Below are positions 30,710 to 39,262 of a stretch of 39,262 bases of DNA, piece after piece (position 1 is the stretch's first letter; the number at the start of each line of letters is the position of its first letter). The notes beneath the pieces are model-generated. The model saw only the letters and a program-made list of their open reading frames with translations, made no database searches and was not told the DNA's origin. This stretch comes from Anaerolineae bacterium (GTDB lineage Bacteria; Chloroflexota; Anaerolineae; Anaerolineales; Villigracilaceae), in NCBI GenBank assembly GCA_022013685.1, contig JAKLPV010000022.1, positions 1 to 39,262 of the forward strand. Direction: 5' to 3'. Both the position numbers and the translations under genes were made by a program.

Positions 30710-32671
30710 ATGGAAATTAAAACAGACGATACAAATACTCCTCCGCAAAATAACCGCTGGCTAATTTTTATCTCAGTTTTTTTGACCATTCTCGGTCAAA
30801 TTTTGCTCTACACAACACCCGTCAACCATGATATTGTCCTGCCACCGGCAATGCTATTGACCATTACAGGGGTCTTCTTATTTCTGGTCAGCCTGGTGTT
30901 CCCAAATTTATCCCACAAAATTAAAATAAAGGCGCGCTGGACGCCCAACAAGGCACTGGCATGGAGCCTTACCGGGCTTTGTTTTTCGATCCTGGCAACA
31001 ATTGCCATGATTTATTTTGATAAAACGGGGCTTAGCAACTATACAGCAGTGGTTACTTTATGGCTTTTTAGCGGCCTTTGCTATGTCGGAGGGCTTTTCA
31101 ACGGCAATATAACAAGAGATACCCTTTTCTCCTGGCTCGAAGAACACAAAACTGCAATCATACAAGTAGGCCTGGTAATACTGCTTGGTTTCGTTCTGCG
31201 ATTTTCTCAATTGGGCGATACTCCGCGAGTGGTCAATGGCGATGAAGCTCGCATCGGCATCGTTGCGATGAACAGCTTCTCACTTGAAGGGGCCAATCCT
31301 TTCAGGCTTTGGGAAAACATCGGCAATCTTTACCTGCATACGATTAACGCGGGAATATCCATATTCGGCGTAAACCCGCTTGGGCTACGTTTGATGGCTG
31401 CCATTGGCGGCCTGCTTGCCATCCCCGCCACGTATTTATTGGCCCGCCAGATCGCAGGTCATCGTATCGCATTGGTTGCCGCCATGCTGATGGCCTTCAC
31501 TCATACCCACTTGCATTTCAGCCGAACCATCGCCGTCAGTTACATTCAGGGAACCTGGCTGACACCCCTGGCCCTATACTTCCTGTTGAGCGGCCTGAAA
31601 AAACATAGCAACTGGCGAACGGCCCTGGCTGGCTGCCTGGTGGCAATTCACACGGCCGTCTACCTGGATGCCCAAATCATCGCTGGCGTTATCTTCGCCT
31701 ATATGCTGATTGCCCTTGTTTTTCTGCGTCCGTGGTTCAAGACCGTCTTCAGGCAAGCCCTGGCATTCTGGGGCGGATTGGGAATAATGATCTTGCCCGC
31801 AATAACCTACTTCTGGAACCATCCAGAGGAATTCATGAACCGGCTAAACGCCGAGGGTACCTTCCAGTCTGGCTGGCTGGCCAGGGAAGTTGTTATTACG
31901 GGGAATAGCGAAATTCAGATTTTGCTGGGACGCGTCGTACATGCCTTTCTATCTCTCATTTATTATCCCGCGTTCGATTTTTACGGTTCACCTGTGCCGA
32001 TCTTGAGCCTGATTTCATCCAGCCTCTTCCTGCTCGGTTTGGGCATCGCCTTGTTGAAAACAAAACAAGAGGAGATATTGTTATTAAACGGTTATTTCTG
32101 GGGCACGACGGTTGCCATTGCGATCTTCTCCATTCCACCTACGGCAGATTCGTACCGCATGTTGATCGCCGTTCCACCCGCGTTGATCATGCTGGTCATT
32201 GGGCTGGATTATTTACTCGAAAGTTTCGGCGCAGGCTGGCATCAATCCAGGAAGACATATATTTTTATAACCACAGCGGTTCTCACCAGCCTACTGGTTT
32301 TCAACATCTGGGCCTACTTTTTTGAATTTGCCGGGCGCTGCCTCTATGGAGGTGATACCCCAACCCGCTTTGCCTCTTACCTGGGCAACTACGCCAGAAC
32401 AGTTGATCGCGAATCTGATATCTATCTGCTTTCTGATGACAATTATGCCTACGGCACGCACGCCAGCGTCGATTTTCTAGGCGGCAGGAGAAAAATCATC
32501 AATATTCCTGACCCAGCCAGCACAATCGACCCAATCTCCGGTGAAACGATCATCGCCAACCCCGATCGAATTCAAGAACTGGAAGCCTGGATACGCACAC
32601 GCCCCGGCGGAGAGATTCACTACCTTTACGATTGCGAAAGAATTATTCTCCTCGCATATCAGCTACCATAA
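30710..32671 (+). CDS. Polytopic glycosyltransferase (ArnT/PMT, GT39/GT83-like)
   Basis: 653 aa from the ATG at 30710 (AGGA six bases upstream; an ATG at 30704 is too close to that site). At least ten hydrophobic segments and a C-terminal soluble domain of about 110 residues. The first outside loop holds GDTPRVVNGDEARIGIVAMN, where D-E corresponds to the catalytic acidic pair of GT-C enzymes of the ArnT/dolichyl-P-mannose transferase type. They move a sugar from a lipid-phosphate carrier onto an acceptor outside the cytoplasm. The GT2 enzyme encoded downstream could make that lipid-linked sugar. Noticeably A+T-richer than its neighbours, possibly acquired. Confidence 0.85.
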   Translation: MEIKTDDTNTPPQNNRWLIFISVFLTILGQILLYTTPVNHDIVLPPAMLLTITGVFLFLVSLVFPNLSHKIKIKARWTPNKALAWSLTGLCFSILATIAMIYFDKTGLSNYTAVVTLWLFSGLCYVGGLFNGNITRDTLFSWLEEHKTAIIQVGLVILLGFVLRFSQLGDTPRVVNGDEARIGIVAMNSFSLEGANPFRLWENIGNLYLHTINAGISIFGVNPLGLRLMAAIGGLLAIPATYLLARQIAGHRIALVAAMLMAFTHTHLHFSRTIAVSYIQGTWLTPLALYFLLSGLKKHSNWRTALAGCLVAIHTAVYLDAQIIAGVIFAYMLIALVFLRPWFKTVFRQALAFWGGLGIMILPAITYFWNHPEEFMNRLNAEGTFQSGWLAREVVITGNSEIQILLGRVVHAFLSLIYYPAFDFYGSPVPILSLISSSLFLLGLGIALLKTKQEEILLLNGYFWGTTVAIAIFSIPPTADSYRMLIAVPPALIMLVIGLDYLLESFGAGWHQSRKTYIFITTAVLTSLLVFNIWAYFFEFAGRCLYGGDTPTRFASYLGNYARTVDRESDIYLLSDDNYAYGTHASVDFLGGRRKIINIPDPASTIDPISGETIIANPDRIQELEAWIRTRPGGEIHYLYDCERIILLAYQLP

Positions 32672-32681
32672 GGCGTTCGTT

Positions 32682-33425
32682 TTGAAACCCGAAGAATACG
32701 CCTTGATGTATCAGGTTGAAGAAAAACATTGGTGGTATGCTGGCATGCAAGTCCTTACCCGTCGAATGCTTGCGAGCACAGGACTGGAAGAGCGAAAAAC
32801 AAAAATACTGGATGCAGGCTGCGGAACCGGGGGCGCGATCAGTGGATACCTTGCAGAATACGGAAACGTCACCGGCTGCGACCTTTCGGCAATCGCCCTG
32901 GGTTTCTGCAAACAGAGAAACATCTCAGAGATTGCTCAAGCTTCGGTTACCGACTTGCCTTTTGCGCAAGAACAATTTGAGCTTGTCACCAGTTTCGATG
33001 TGCTTTACGAGCACGGCGTTGGCAGCGACCAGCTTGCCATCGCAGAATTCTGGCGTGTTCTGCAACACGGCGGATACTTACTCTTGCGCTTGCCAGCTTA
33101 CGACTGGCTGCGCGGTGGGCACGATGAGCGCATCCAAACTGCCCGCCGTTATACACAGGCGCAAGTCCGCGAAATGCTTGTGCAAAATGGCTTTGAAATT
33201 GTTCACCTGACTTATGCAAACACATTTCTTTTTCCAATAGCACTGGCAAAGCGGTTATTGGAGAAAATCTGGCCTGCGCGCGCAGAAAAATCAGACCTGG
33301 AAGCAACCCATCCGTGGCTGGACCCTTTCCTGGCAAAGATACTTGCCAGCGAAGCACTCCTTATCACCCGAACAGGACTCCCCTTCGGACTAAGCATCCT
33401 GGCTCTGGCAAGAAAACGCCGATGA
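32682..33425 (+). CDS. SAM-dependent methyltransferase (class I)
   Basis: 247 aa if started at TTG 32682, preferred because AAGG (32670-32673) lies eight bases upstream and KPEEYALMYQVEEKHWWYAG is a typical N-terminus for this group; ATG 32706 is the alternative. Motif I ILDAGCGTGGAISGYLA binds SAM, VTGCDLSAIAL is motif II, and LVTSFDVLYE with HGGYLLLRLPAYDWLRG completes the fold. Related proteins sit in polysaccharide loci and are thought to methylate sugars or lipid-linked intermediates. Starts 10 bases after the glycosyltransferase and overlaps the GT2 start (ATGA). Confidence 0.85.
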   Translation: MKPEEYALMYQVEEKHWWYAGMQVLTRRMLASTGLEERKTKILDAGCGTGGAISGYLAEYGNVTGCDLSAIALGFCKQRNISEIAQASVTDLPFAQEQFELVTSFDVLYEHGVGSDQLAIAEFWRVLQHGGYLLLRLPAYDWLRGGHDERIQTARRYTQAQVREMLVQNGFEIVHLTYANTFLFPIALAKRLLEKIWPARAEKSDLEATHPWLDPFLAKILASEALLITRTGLPFGLSILALARKRR

Positions 33426-34159
33426 AACAAACCGCAACAAAAAAAATACTCAACAGCATCAGTGTAGTTTTCCCCGCTTACAACGACGGCGGCACCATTC
33501 CGAGTATGGTACTGACGGCCCTGATCGTTGCCCGCCGCTGGACATCTGACTTTGAGATAATTGTCATCAACGACGGCAGCAAGGACTATACCGCCGAGGT
33601 GCTCGACGAACTCGCCCTGCACATCATCGAACTGAAAGTTGTTCATCATCCAGTCAACCAGGGCTATGGCGCAACGCTCAGGCACGGATTTAGCCTGGCA
33701 AGCAAAGAATGGATCTTCTACACAGACGGTGATGCCCAATACAACCCGCTCGAACTGGAAAACCTGATCGAAGCGCTGCATCCCGGCATCGACATCGTCA
33801 ACGGCTACAAAATTGCGCGCAACGATCCCTTGCACCGAAAAATCATCGGAAAAATTTATCACTACGTCAGCCGCCTGGCCTTCGGCTTTCGCCTGCGCGA
33901 TGTAGATTGCGACTTTCGCCTGATCCGGCGTGAAATCTTCGACCAGATAAAACTCGAAAGCCTGGATGGGGCCATCTGCGTCGAAATGGTCAAGAAATTT
34001 CAGGATATGGGCTTTAAGTTTGCAGAAGTCCCTGTCAATCACTATCACCGCCAATACGGCAAATCACAATTCTTCAACTGGCTGCCGATATTGCGTTCAT
34101 TATGGCATTTGGCGCAATTATGGTGGAAACTGGTGGTCCAAAAAGAACACATCGCATGA
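33422..34159 (+). CDS. Glycosyltransferase family 2 (polyprenyl-phosphate sugar synthase-like)
   Basis: 245 aa from the ATG at 33422, which overlaps the methyltransferase stop. GT-A fold: ISVVFPAYNDGGTI, EIIVINDGSKDYT and FYTDGDAQYN (DxD-type metal site), then the RDVDCDFRLIRREIF acceptor segment. Closest in layout to dolichol-phosphate mannose synthases and undecaprenyl-phosphate glycosyltransferases, but with no C-terminal membrane helices. Likely makes the lipid-phosphate sugar used by the ArnT-like enzyme of the same operon. Confidence 0.9.
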   Translation: MKQTATKKILNSISVVFPAYNDGGTIPSMVLTALIVARRWTSDFEIIVINDGSKDYTAEVLDELALHIIELKVVHHPVNQGYGATLRHGFSLASKEWIFYTDGDAQYNPLELENLIEALHPGIDIVNGYKIARNDPLHRKIIGKIYHYVSRLAFGFRLRDVDCDFRLIRREIFDQIKLESLDGAICVEMVKKFQDMGFKFAEVPVNHYHRQYGKSQFFNWLPILRSLWHLAQLWWKLVVQKEHIA

Positions 34160-35154
34160 CAGAAAATTTTCGGGCTGATTTTCAAGGCAAAAATGTTCTG
34201 GTCACTGGCGGAATGGGGTTTATCGGCAGCAACCTGGCTGCGCGTCTGCTCGAACTTGGATCCACCATCACGCTCGTCGACACCTTGCACCCCAAATACG
34301 GCGGCAGTCCATTTAATGTCGAGCCGATCAAAAAACAGGTTAAAATCATCATCGCCGATATGGGCGACGAAAAACGCATCGCGCCGATTATCCCACACCA
34401 GGACTACATTTTTAACCTGGCCGGGCAGGTCAGCCATACAGACAGCATGAGCGACCCGCAGCACGACCTGGCAATCAACGCCGCCAGCCACCTGGCAATC
34501 GTCGAAATGTGCCGCAAACTCAACCCGCAGGTAAAAATCATCTATGGCGGCACACGCCAGGTTTACGGAATTCCGCAATACCTGCCTGTCGATGAAAAAC
34601 ACCCGGTCGCACCCATTGACTATAACGGGGTCAGTAAAATGGCCGGGGAGTGGTATCATCTGATCGCCCACCGCACCTATGGGCTGCGCGCCGCCAGTCT
34701 GCGTATGACCAATGTCTACGGGCCGCGCATGCGGGTGCGCGACGCGCGCAAAACCTTCATCGGCGCCTGGTTCCGACTACTCCTGGAAGGACGCGAACTG
34801 CAAGTGTTCGGCAACGGCAGGCAGCTACGCGACCTGAACTACATCGATGATGTGGTCACGGCTCTTTTGCTTGTCGCCGCACACCCATCCAGCGATGGAA
34901 AAATCTACAACCTGGGCGGAGACGAACACACCAGTCTGCTCGACCTGGCCAGGCTGATGGTCGAAATCAACGGCAGCGGCAGCTACCGTCTGACACCCTT
35001 CCCGGCAGCCCGGAAGCGTATCGACATCGGCGATTACTACGGAGATTACACCAAAATCCACCGTGAAACCGGCTGGAACCCGCAAATCAAACTGCGCGAG
35101 GGCCTCCGCCGCACGTTGGATTACTACATCGAACACAGAAAACACTACTGGTAG
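34156..35154 (+). CDS. NAD-dependent sugar epimerase/dehydratase (extended SDR)
   Basis: 332 aa from the ATG at 34156 (ATGA overlap with the GT2 stop). The Rossmann motif NVLVTGGMGFIGSN is near residue 13, the FNLAGQVSHTDSM strand carries the conserved NLAG, and LRMTNVYGPRM is the usual extended-SDR segment. The catalytic YxxxK is altered: DYNGVSK places Asn157 four residues before Lys161, with Tyr156 one position further away. This recalls an SDR subgroup with NGxxK in place of YxxxK, so chemistry may differ from ordinary epimerases. Nucleotide-sugar substrate unknown. Confidence 0.88.
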   Translation: MTENFRADFQGKNVLVTGGMGFIGSNLAARLLELGSTITLVDTLHPKYGGSPFNVEPIKKQVKIIIADMGDEKRIAPIIPHQDYIFNLAGQVSHTDSMSDPQHDLAINAASHLAIVEMCRKLNPQVKIIYGGTRQVYGIPQYLPVDEKHPVAPIDYNGVSKMAGEWYHLIAHRTYGLRAASLRMTNVYGPRMRVRDARKTFIGAWFRLLLEGRELQVFGNGRQLRDLNYIDDVVTALLLVAAHPSSDGKIYNLGGDEHTSLLDLARLMVEINGSGSYRLTPFPAARKRIDIGDYYGDYTKIHRETGWNPQIKLREGLRRTLDYYIEHRKHYW

Positions 35155-35155
35155 C

Positions 35156-36274
35156 ATGGAAATCATCCCACCCATCAACCTGAAAGCCCAATACGAAACC
35201 ATCCGCGCCGAGATCGAAGCAGCCGTCGCGGCAGTCTTTGCGCGCGGCGTTTTCATTCTGGATCAGGAGACCGAGGCCTTCGAGCGGGAATTTGCCGCAT
35301 TCTGCGGTGTTTCTCACGCAATTGGCGTGGACTCGGGCACATCTGCCCTGCATCTTGCCCTGCGCGCCTGCGGCATCGGCCCCGGCGACGAGGTCATCAG
35401 CGTGGCGCACACGGCTGTCGCCACCATTGCCGCAATCGAAATGAGCGCAGCCCGCCCGGTGCTGGTGGATATAGATCCGCAGCGCATGACCCTCGATCCA
35501 TCCCGTCTCGAACAAGCCCTCACATCCCGCACCCGCGCCATCCTGCCTGTTCATCTCTACGGCTGTCCCGCTGATCTGGATGCCATCCTGGCTTTTGCCC
35601 GCGCCCACAACCTTTTCGTCATCGAAGACTGCGCCCAGGCCCACGGCGCAACCTGGCGCGGACAACCCGTCGGCGGCTGGGGCGATATTGCCGCATTCAG
35701 CTTTTACCCCACTAAAAACCTCGGCGCATACGGCGACGGCGGAGCGATCGTCACCAACAACACAGCCCTGGCCGAAAAAGTCCGTCAGTTGCGCCAGTAC
35801 GGCTGGAAAGAGCGCTACATTAGCGAAAGCAAGGGCTTCAACTGTCGTCTGGATGAACTCCAGGCCGCCATCCTGCGCATCAAACTGCGCCACCTGCCCG
35901 CCTGGAACACGCAGCGGCAAGAACTGGCAGCCTTATACGATCAACTCCTGGCCGGGAGTGGGCTTATTCTGCCAACAATACCAATCGATACCACACACGT
36001 TTATCATCAGTACGTTATCAAGCTGGAAAAACGCGACCATCTACGTGAGTTTTTATCGAAGAATGGCATCCACAGTCTGGTGCATTATCCGGTTCCGGTA
36101 CATCTGCAACCTGCCTATCAAGATCTTGGTTACGCCACAGGCAGCCTGCCAAACACTGAACAGGCAGCGCTTCAGGTACTCAGCCTGCCGCTCTACCCTG
36201 AATTGAGCCACGAGAACGCCGCAAGAATCTGCGAAAAAATCCTTGAGTTTGCAAAACTGAATACTAATTTTTAG
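35156..36274 (+). CDS. DegT/DnrJ/EryC1/StrS-family sugar aminotransferase
   Basis: 372 aa from the ATG at 35156, one base after the SDR stop. PLP-dependent transaminase for nucleotide keto-sugars. K187 in FSFYPTKNLGAYGDGG is the Schiff-base lysine, preceded by VIEDCAQAHGA (PLP-ring contacts) and GVDSGTSALHLAL (phosphate cup). C-terminal RDHLREFLSKNGIHSLVHYPVPVHLQPAY is typical. With the SDR it implies an amino-sugar for a surface glycan. Last gene of the five-gene cluster. Confidence 0.93.
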   Translation: MEIIPPINLKAQYETIRAEIEAAVAAVFARGVFILDQETEAFEREFAAFCGVSHAIGVDSGTSALHLALRACGIGPGDEVISVAHTAVATIAAIEMSAARPVLVDIDPQRMTLDPSRLEQALTSRTRAILPVHLYGCPADLDAILAFARAHNLFVIEDCAQAHGATWRGQPVGGWGDIAAFSFYPTKNLGAYGDGGAIVTNNTALAEKVRQLRQYGWKERYISESKGFNCRLDELQAAILRIKLRHLPAWNTQRQELAALYDQLLAGSGLILPTIPIDTTHVYHQYVIKLEKRDHLREFLSKNGIHSLVHYPVPVHLQPAYQDLGYATGSLPNTEQAALQVLSLPLYPELSHENAARICEKILEFAKLNTNF

Positions 36275-36293
36275 AGTCGGTGACAACTATCCA

Positions 36294-36310
36294 TGACGTT
36301 TGATACGTCA
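36294..36310. promoter_or_regulatory. Inverted repeat upstream of tryptophanase
   Basis: TGACGT-TTGAT-ACGTCA, perfect 6-bp arms, 56 bases before the start codon; a possible operator. A clear ribosome site AAGGAG follows at 36355-36360. Confidence 0.4.
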
Positions 36311-36365
36311 CAGGCGCAAGCTCCCGTGCTAAACTGGGCATATATCCCAATTCAAAGGAGAAAAC

Positions 36366-37742
36366 ATGCCCCAATATTCACCCGAACCGTTTCGCATCAA
36401 AGTTGTCGAACCGATTCGCCTGCCCTCGTCCAAAGAAAGAAAAGCCGCCATCGAGGCTGCCGGATATAACCCGTTTTCACTCAAAGCCCAGGATATCTTC
36501 GTCGATCTGCTGACCGACTCGGGCACCGGCGCGATGAGCCACCATCAATGGGCTGCCATGATGCAAGGCGACGAATCGTACGCCGGAGCGCGCTCTTACT
36601 ACCGTTTAGCGGAAGCCATAACAGACATTGTGGGCTTCCGCTTTTTTGTGCCCACTCACCAGGGCCGCGCCGCCGAGAATATTCTCAGCGCGGTGCTGGT
36701 CAAACCGGGCAATTATGTGCCATCCAACATGCACTTCGATACGACCGACGCCAACATCCGCGCCCGCGGCGGCAAACCGGCCAACCTGGTCATCGACGAG
36801 GCGTTCGATCCGCAAGACCAGCACCCCTTCAAAGGCAACATGGATATTGTCAAGCTGAAGGCCTTCATCGAGCGGGTTGGCGTGGAGAATATCCCATTCG
36901 GCATGGTGACAGTCACCAACAACGCCGGGGGCGGCCAGCCGCTTTCAATGGAAAATATCCGCGCGATCGCCGAGACCTATCACGGCTACGGACTTCCCTT
37001 TTACATCGATGCGGCGCGTTATGCCGAAAATGCCTACTTTATCAAGCTGCGCGAACCAGGCTACGCGCACAAATCACCAAAAGAGATCGCCCGCGAGATG
37101 TTCTCATATGCCGATGGCATGACCATGAGCGCCAAGAAAGATGCCATCGTCAACATTGGCGGCCTGCTGTGCCTGAACGACGAGAGCGTCTTCCAGCGTG
37201 TTAAAAATGAGCTGATCCTGCGCGAGGGATTCCCGACCTACGGCGGGCTGGCCGGGCGCGACCTGGACGCTATGGCGGTTGGACTGTACGAAGCCCTCGA
37301 AGAAGATTACCTGGCTTACCGGCTGGGGCAAACTTCCTACCTTTCAGCGCGCCTGAAAGAATTTGGCGTGCAAATGATCGAACCGCCCGGCGGACATGCC
37401 ATCTATATCGACGCTGGCCACATGCTGCCGCATATTCCACAGGCAGAGTTCCCCGGCCAGGCGCTGTCGGTGGAAATGTATCTAGGCGGCGCGATCCGCG
37501 GCTGCGAGATTGGCTCGGTCATGTTCGCCCACCCCGACCCGGATAGCGGTCAAATGGTTTACCCCAAGCTGGAACTGGTGCGCCTAGCCCTGCCGCGCCG
37601 CACTTACACCCAGAGTCATCTCGATTATGTAGCCGATACGATTGGCGAAATTTCCCAGCGCGCCAAGCAGTTACGCGGATTCAAATTCAACTACGCGCCC
37701 GAGCTGCTGCGGCACTTCACAGCCAGGTTTGAACCACTGTAA
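36366..37742 (+). CDS. tnaA: Tryptophanase (beta-eliminating lyase)
   Basis: 458 aa, full length. PLP lyase splitting tryptophan to indole, pyruvate and ammonia. The family signature FVDLLTDSGTGAMS is near residue 45, PTHQGR near 96, and the Schiff-base lysine in MSAKKDA (K258). Tyrosine phenol-lyase is the close alternative. The segment GAIRGCEIGSVM has Ile where tyrosine phenol-lyases carry their substrate-binding Arg (position 381 in the Citrobacter enzyme, alignment from memory), and YIDAGHMLPHIP resembles tryptophanases, so tryptophanase is favoured. No tnaC-like leader with a Trp codon fits in the 91-base upstream gap. Confidence 0.86.
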   Translation: MPQYSPEPFRIKVVEPIRLPSSKERKAAIEAAGYNPFSLKAQDIFVDLLTDSGTGAMSHHQWAAMMQGDESYAGARSYYRLAEAITDIVGFRFFVPTHQGRAAENILSAVLVKPGNYVPSNMHFDTTDANIRARGGKPANLVIDEAFDPQDQHPFKGNMDIVKLKAFIERVGVENIPFGMVTVTNNAGGGQPLSMENIRAIAETYHGYGLPFYIDAARYAENAYFIKLREPGYAHKSPKEIAREMFSYADGMTMSAKKDAIVNIGGLLCLNDESVFQRVKNELILREGFPTYGGLAGRDLDAMAVGLYEALEEDYLAYRLGQTSYLSARLKEFGVQMIEPPGGHAIYIDAGHMLPHIPQAEFPGQALSVEMYLGGAIRGCEIGSVMFAHPDPDSGQMVYPKLELVRLALPRRTYTQSHLDYVADTIGEISQRAKQLRGFKFNYAPELLRHFTARFEPL

Positions 37743-37760
37743 AAAACTAAAGGCAGCAGC

Positions 37761-37799
37761 AAAAGCTGGAGCGGCTTGCAAGTCGCTCCAGCTTTTTTT
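37761..37799 (+). terminator. Terminator after tryptophanase
   Basis: AAAAGCTGGAGCG (37761-37773) pairs with CGCTCCAGCTTTT (37784-37796), followed by more T residues. Confidence 0.88.
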
Positions 37800-37826
37800 G
37801 ACTCCCAGCCAGGCTTCGACTATACT
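37798..37826 (+). promoter_or_regulatory. Predicted promoter of the aldehyde dehydrogenase gene
   Basis: TTGACT (37798-37803), 17-base spacer, TATACT (37821-37826). The -35 box begins in the last T of the preceding terminator. An inverted repeat TCGGA/TCCGA follows in the leader (about 37832-37855). Confidence 0.65.
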
Positions 37827-37898
37827 TATGCTCGGATAAGGTAAAATTTGTCCGATTTATATCACCCACTCATTTCCCAACCCACAGGAGGTTTTTGT

Positions 37899-39262
37899 AT
37901 GACCGATTTCAAACTGACCTATGCAACCATGTTCAACCCACCGGAAGAACTGCATACCCAATACGATGCAGCGTTGCACAAGGTCAAGGCCAGGCTTGGC
38001 GCGGAATATGCCATGCTGATCGACGGCAAAGATGTGTTTGCGGACGAGAAATTCGAAGACCGCTCTCCGATCAATACCGACTGGACCCTGGCAGTCATGC
38101 AAAAAGGCAACCAAAAACATGCCCAGGCCGCCATGCAGGCCGCCCGCGCCGCCTTCCCCACCTGGAGCCGCATGCCCTGGCAAAAACGCGTCGAGTTGCT
38201 GCGCAAAGCCGCCAGCCTGATCGAAGAACGCATCTTCGAACTGGGCGCAGCCATGAGCCTCGAAGTCGGCAAAAACCGCATGGAAGCCCTGGGCGACGTG
38301 CAGGAAACCGCCGACCTGATCCGCTATTCCTGTCATCAAATGGAAAAGAACGACGGATTCATCGTGCCAATGGGCAAAGACCCGCTGGTCGGCTACGACT
38401 CGACCAACATCTCAGTCCTGCGGCCCTACGGAGTTTGGCTGGTCATCAGTCCCTTCAACTTCCCCTTCGCCCTGAGCGGTGGCCCAATGGGCGCAGCCCT
38501 GGCTGCCGGCAACACCGTCGTGCTCAAACCCGCCACCGACACCCCCTGGATCGTGCGCCTGCTGGCCGATTGCTTCCGCGATGCCGGCCTGCCCGACGGC
38601 GTGCTCAACTTCGTCACCGGCCCCGGCCGCACTCTCGGCCAGGCCCTGGTCGACAGCCCCGAAGTGGACGGCGTCACCTTCACCGGCTCCTTTGATGTCG
38701 GCATGAAGATGTACCGTGATTTCGCCAATGGCAGCTATGTGCGCCCGACCATCCTTGAACTGGGCGGCAAAAACCCGGTCATCGTCTCGCGCCACGCCGA
38801 CCTGGAACGAGCCGCGATCGGCATCGTGCGATCGGCTTTTGGCCTGCAAGGACAAAAGTGCTCCGCCGCCAGCCGTGTGCTGGTCGAAGGGCCGGTCTAC
38901 AACGACCTGCTTGTCCGCCTGAAAGAACTGACCGAAAAACTGGTCCTCGGCGATCCGACCGAGCGAACGGCCACCACCGGCCCGGTCATCAACGCCTCCG
39001 CTTATACGGAATTCAAGGAATTCAACGAAGAGCTTTCGCAGGCCGGAACCTTCCTGACCGGCGGCAAAGTTCGCAGCGGCGGCCTGTACGATAAGGGCTA
39101 CTTCTGCGAACCAACCTTTGCGGTCGATGTGCCATTCAGCCACCGTCTGTGGAAGCAGGAGATGTTCCTGCCGATCGCCACCATCGGCAAAGTGGACAGC
39201 CTTGAGCAGGCCATGGGCATCGCCAACGATGTCAACTACGGCCTGACGGCTGGTTTCTACGG
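37899..39262 (+). CDS. Aldehyde dehydrogenase, L-glutamate gamma-semialdehyde (P5C) dehydrogenase type, 3' end outside window
   Basis: Open from the ATG at 37899 (AGGAGG 37886-37891, spacing seven) to the window end, 454 codons so far. NAD-binding PYGVWLVISPFNFPFALSGG, general base E287 in LELGGKNPVIV and nucleophile C321 in GLQGQKCSAASRV are all present. QGQKCSA with the long N-terminus (LTYATMFNPPEEL) matches the P5C dehydrogenase branch (RocA/PruA/PutA-like), which oxidises the proline/arginine breakdown intermediate to glutamate. Its own promoter and the preceding terminator make it independent of tryptophanase; both fit amino-acid catabolism. Confidence 0.88.
   Translation, partial: MTDFKLTYATMFNPPEELHTQYDAALHKVKARLGAEYAMLIDGKDVFADEKFEDRSPINTDWTLAVMQKGNQKHAQAAMQAARAAFPTWSRMPWQKRVELLRKAASLIEERIFELGAAMSLEVGKNRMEALGDVQETADLIRYSCHQMEKNDGFIVPMGKDPLVGYDSTNISVLRPYGVWLVISPFNFPFALSGGPMGAALAAGNTVVLKPATDTPWIVRLLADCFRDAGLPDGVLNFVTGPGRTLGQALVDSPEVDGVTFTGSFDVGMKMYRDFANGSYVRPTILELGGKNPVIVSRHADLERAAIGIVRSAFGLQGQKCSAASRVLVEGPVYNDLLVRLKELTEKLVLGDPTERTATTGPVINASAYTEFKEFNEELSQAGTFLTGGKVRSGGLYDKGYFCEPTFAVDVPFSHRLWKQEMFLPIATIGKVDSLEQAMGIANDVNYGLTAGFY

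Noticed and set aside
32541-32681. N-terminal extension of the methyltransferase into the upstream glycosyltransferase gene
   Set aside because: It would overlap the previous gene by 131 bases, has no ribosome site, and family similarity starts only after 32682.
35087-35920. 277-codon open frame on the minus strand
   Set aside because: Antisense to the DegT aminotransferase, whose PLP motifs are complete.
36366-37742. Tyrosine phenol-lyase instead of tryptophanase
   Set aside because: The residue matching the phenol-lyase substrate arginine is isoleucine and several segments read like tryptophanase; remembered alignment, so kept as an alternative only.

Overview
The window reads as chromosomal DNA of a GC-rich bacterium. 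The best guess is Chloroflexota of the Anaerolineae type. This is inference from the gene mix (cohesin/dockerin surface proteins, a CHAT-TPR membrane protein, an SH3 lipoprotein, a DUF4395-thioredoxin-cysteine operon) and from lipoproteins and LysM proteins without outer-membrane genes. No rRNA or phylogenetic marker is present to prove it.

Layout. (1) 68-5569, minus strand: a TetR-controlled operon (TetR, small membrane protein, deazaflavin-type oxidoreductase, GNAT, ABC ATPase, ABC-2 permease). A complete insertion sequence (1220-2313, 16-bp inverted repeats, 5-bp target duplication) sits exactly between the ATPase and its permease. A membrane-protein gene (5694-6269) is divergent from tetR. 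(2) 6323-12082, minus: a Dpp/Opp peptide importer (binding lipoprotein, two permeases, two ATPases). The first ATPase gene carries a one-base frameshift. A prolyl-oligopeptidase-like peptidase diverges from it, followed by a creatininase-family gene with a degenerate extra N-terminal half. (3) tRNA-Leu(GAG) at 15398-15479 has a near-perfect promoter and a strong terminator. (4) 15546-18315, minus: three tandem surface genes, dockerin+cohesin, cohesin+2 LysM, and a cohesin lipoprotein. (5) 18567-23163, plus: sulfur assimilation genes (DUF4395, anchored thioredoxin, cysteine synthase, serine acetyltransferase, then a separate sulfur-carrier/MoeZ-like unit). A Cys/Met PLP enzyme converges on them. 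The cysteine operon is preceded by what looks like a complete ribosome-mediated attenuator: promoter, 11-codon leader peptide with two Cys codons, antiterminator and terminator. (6) 24645-30283: SH3 lipoprotein, CHAT-TM-TPR protein, and a divergent receiver-histidine kinase. (7) 30710-36274: five tightly packed glycan genes (membrane glycosyltransferase, methyltransferase, GT2, SDR epimerase, DegT aminotransferase). (8) 36366-end: tryptophanase, then an aldehyde dehydrogenase of the P5C dehydrogenase type cut by the window end.

The strongest candidates for undescribed biology are the cysteine attenuator (18567-18845), the compact three-gene cohesin/dockerin set, and the membrane CHAT protein with its neighbours. 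The IS-split efflux operon and the frameshifted oppD-type gene are clear lesions. Operator and promoter calls were made by eye against consensus; no searches or folding calculations were run.
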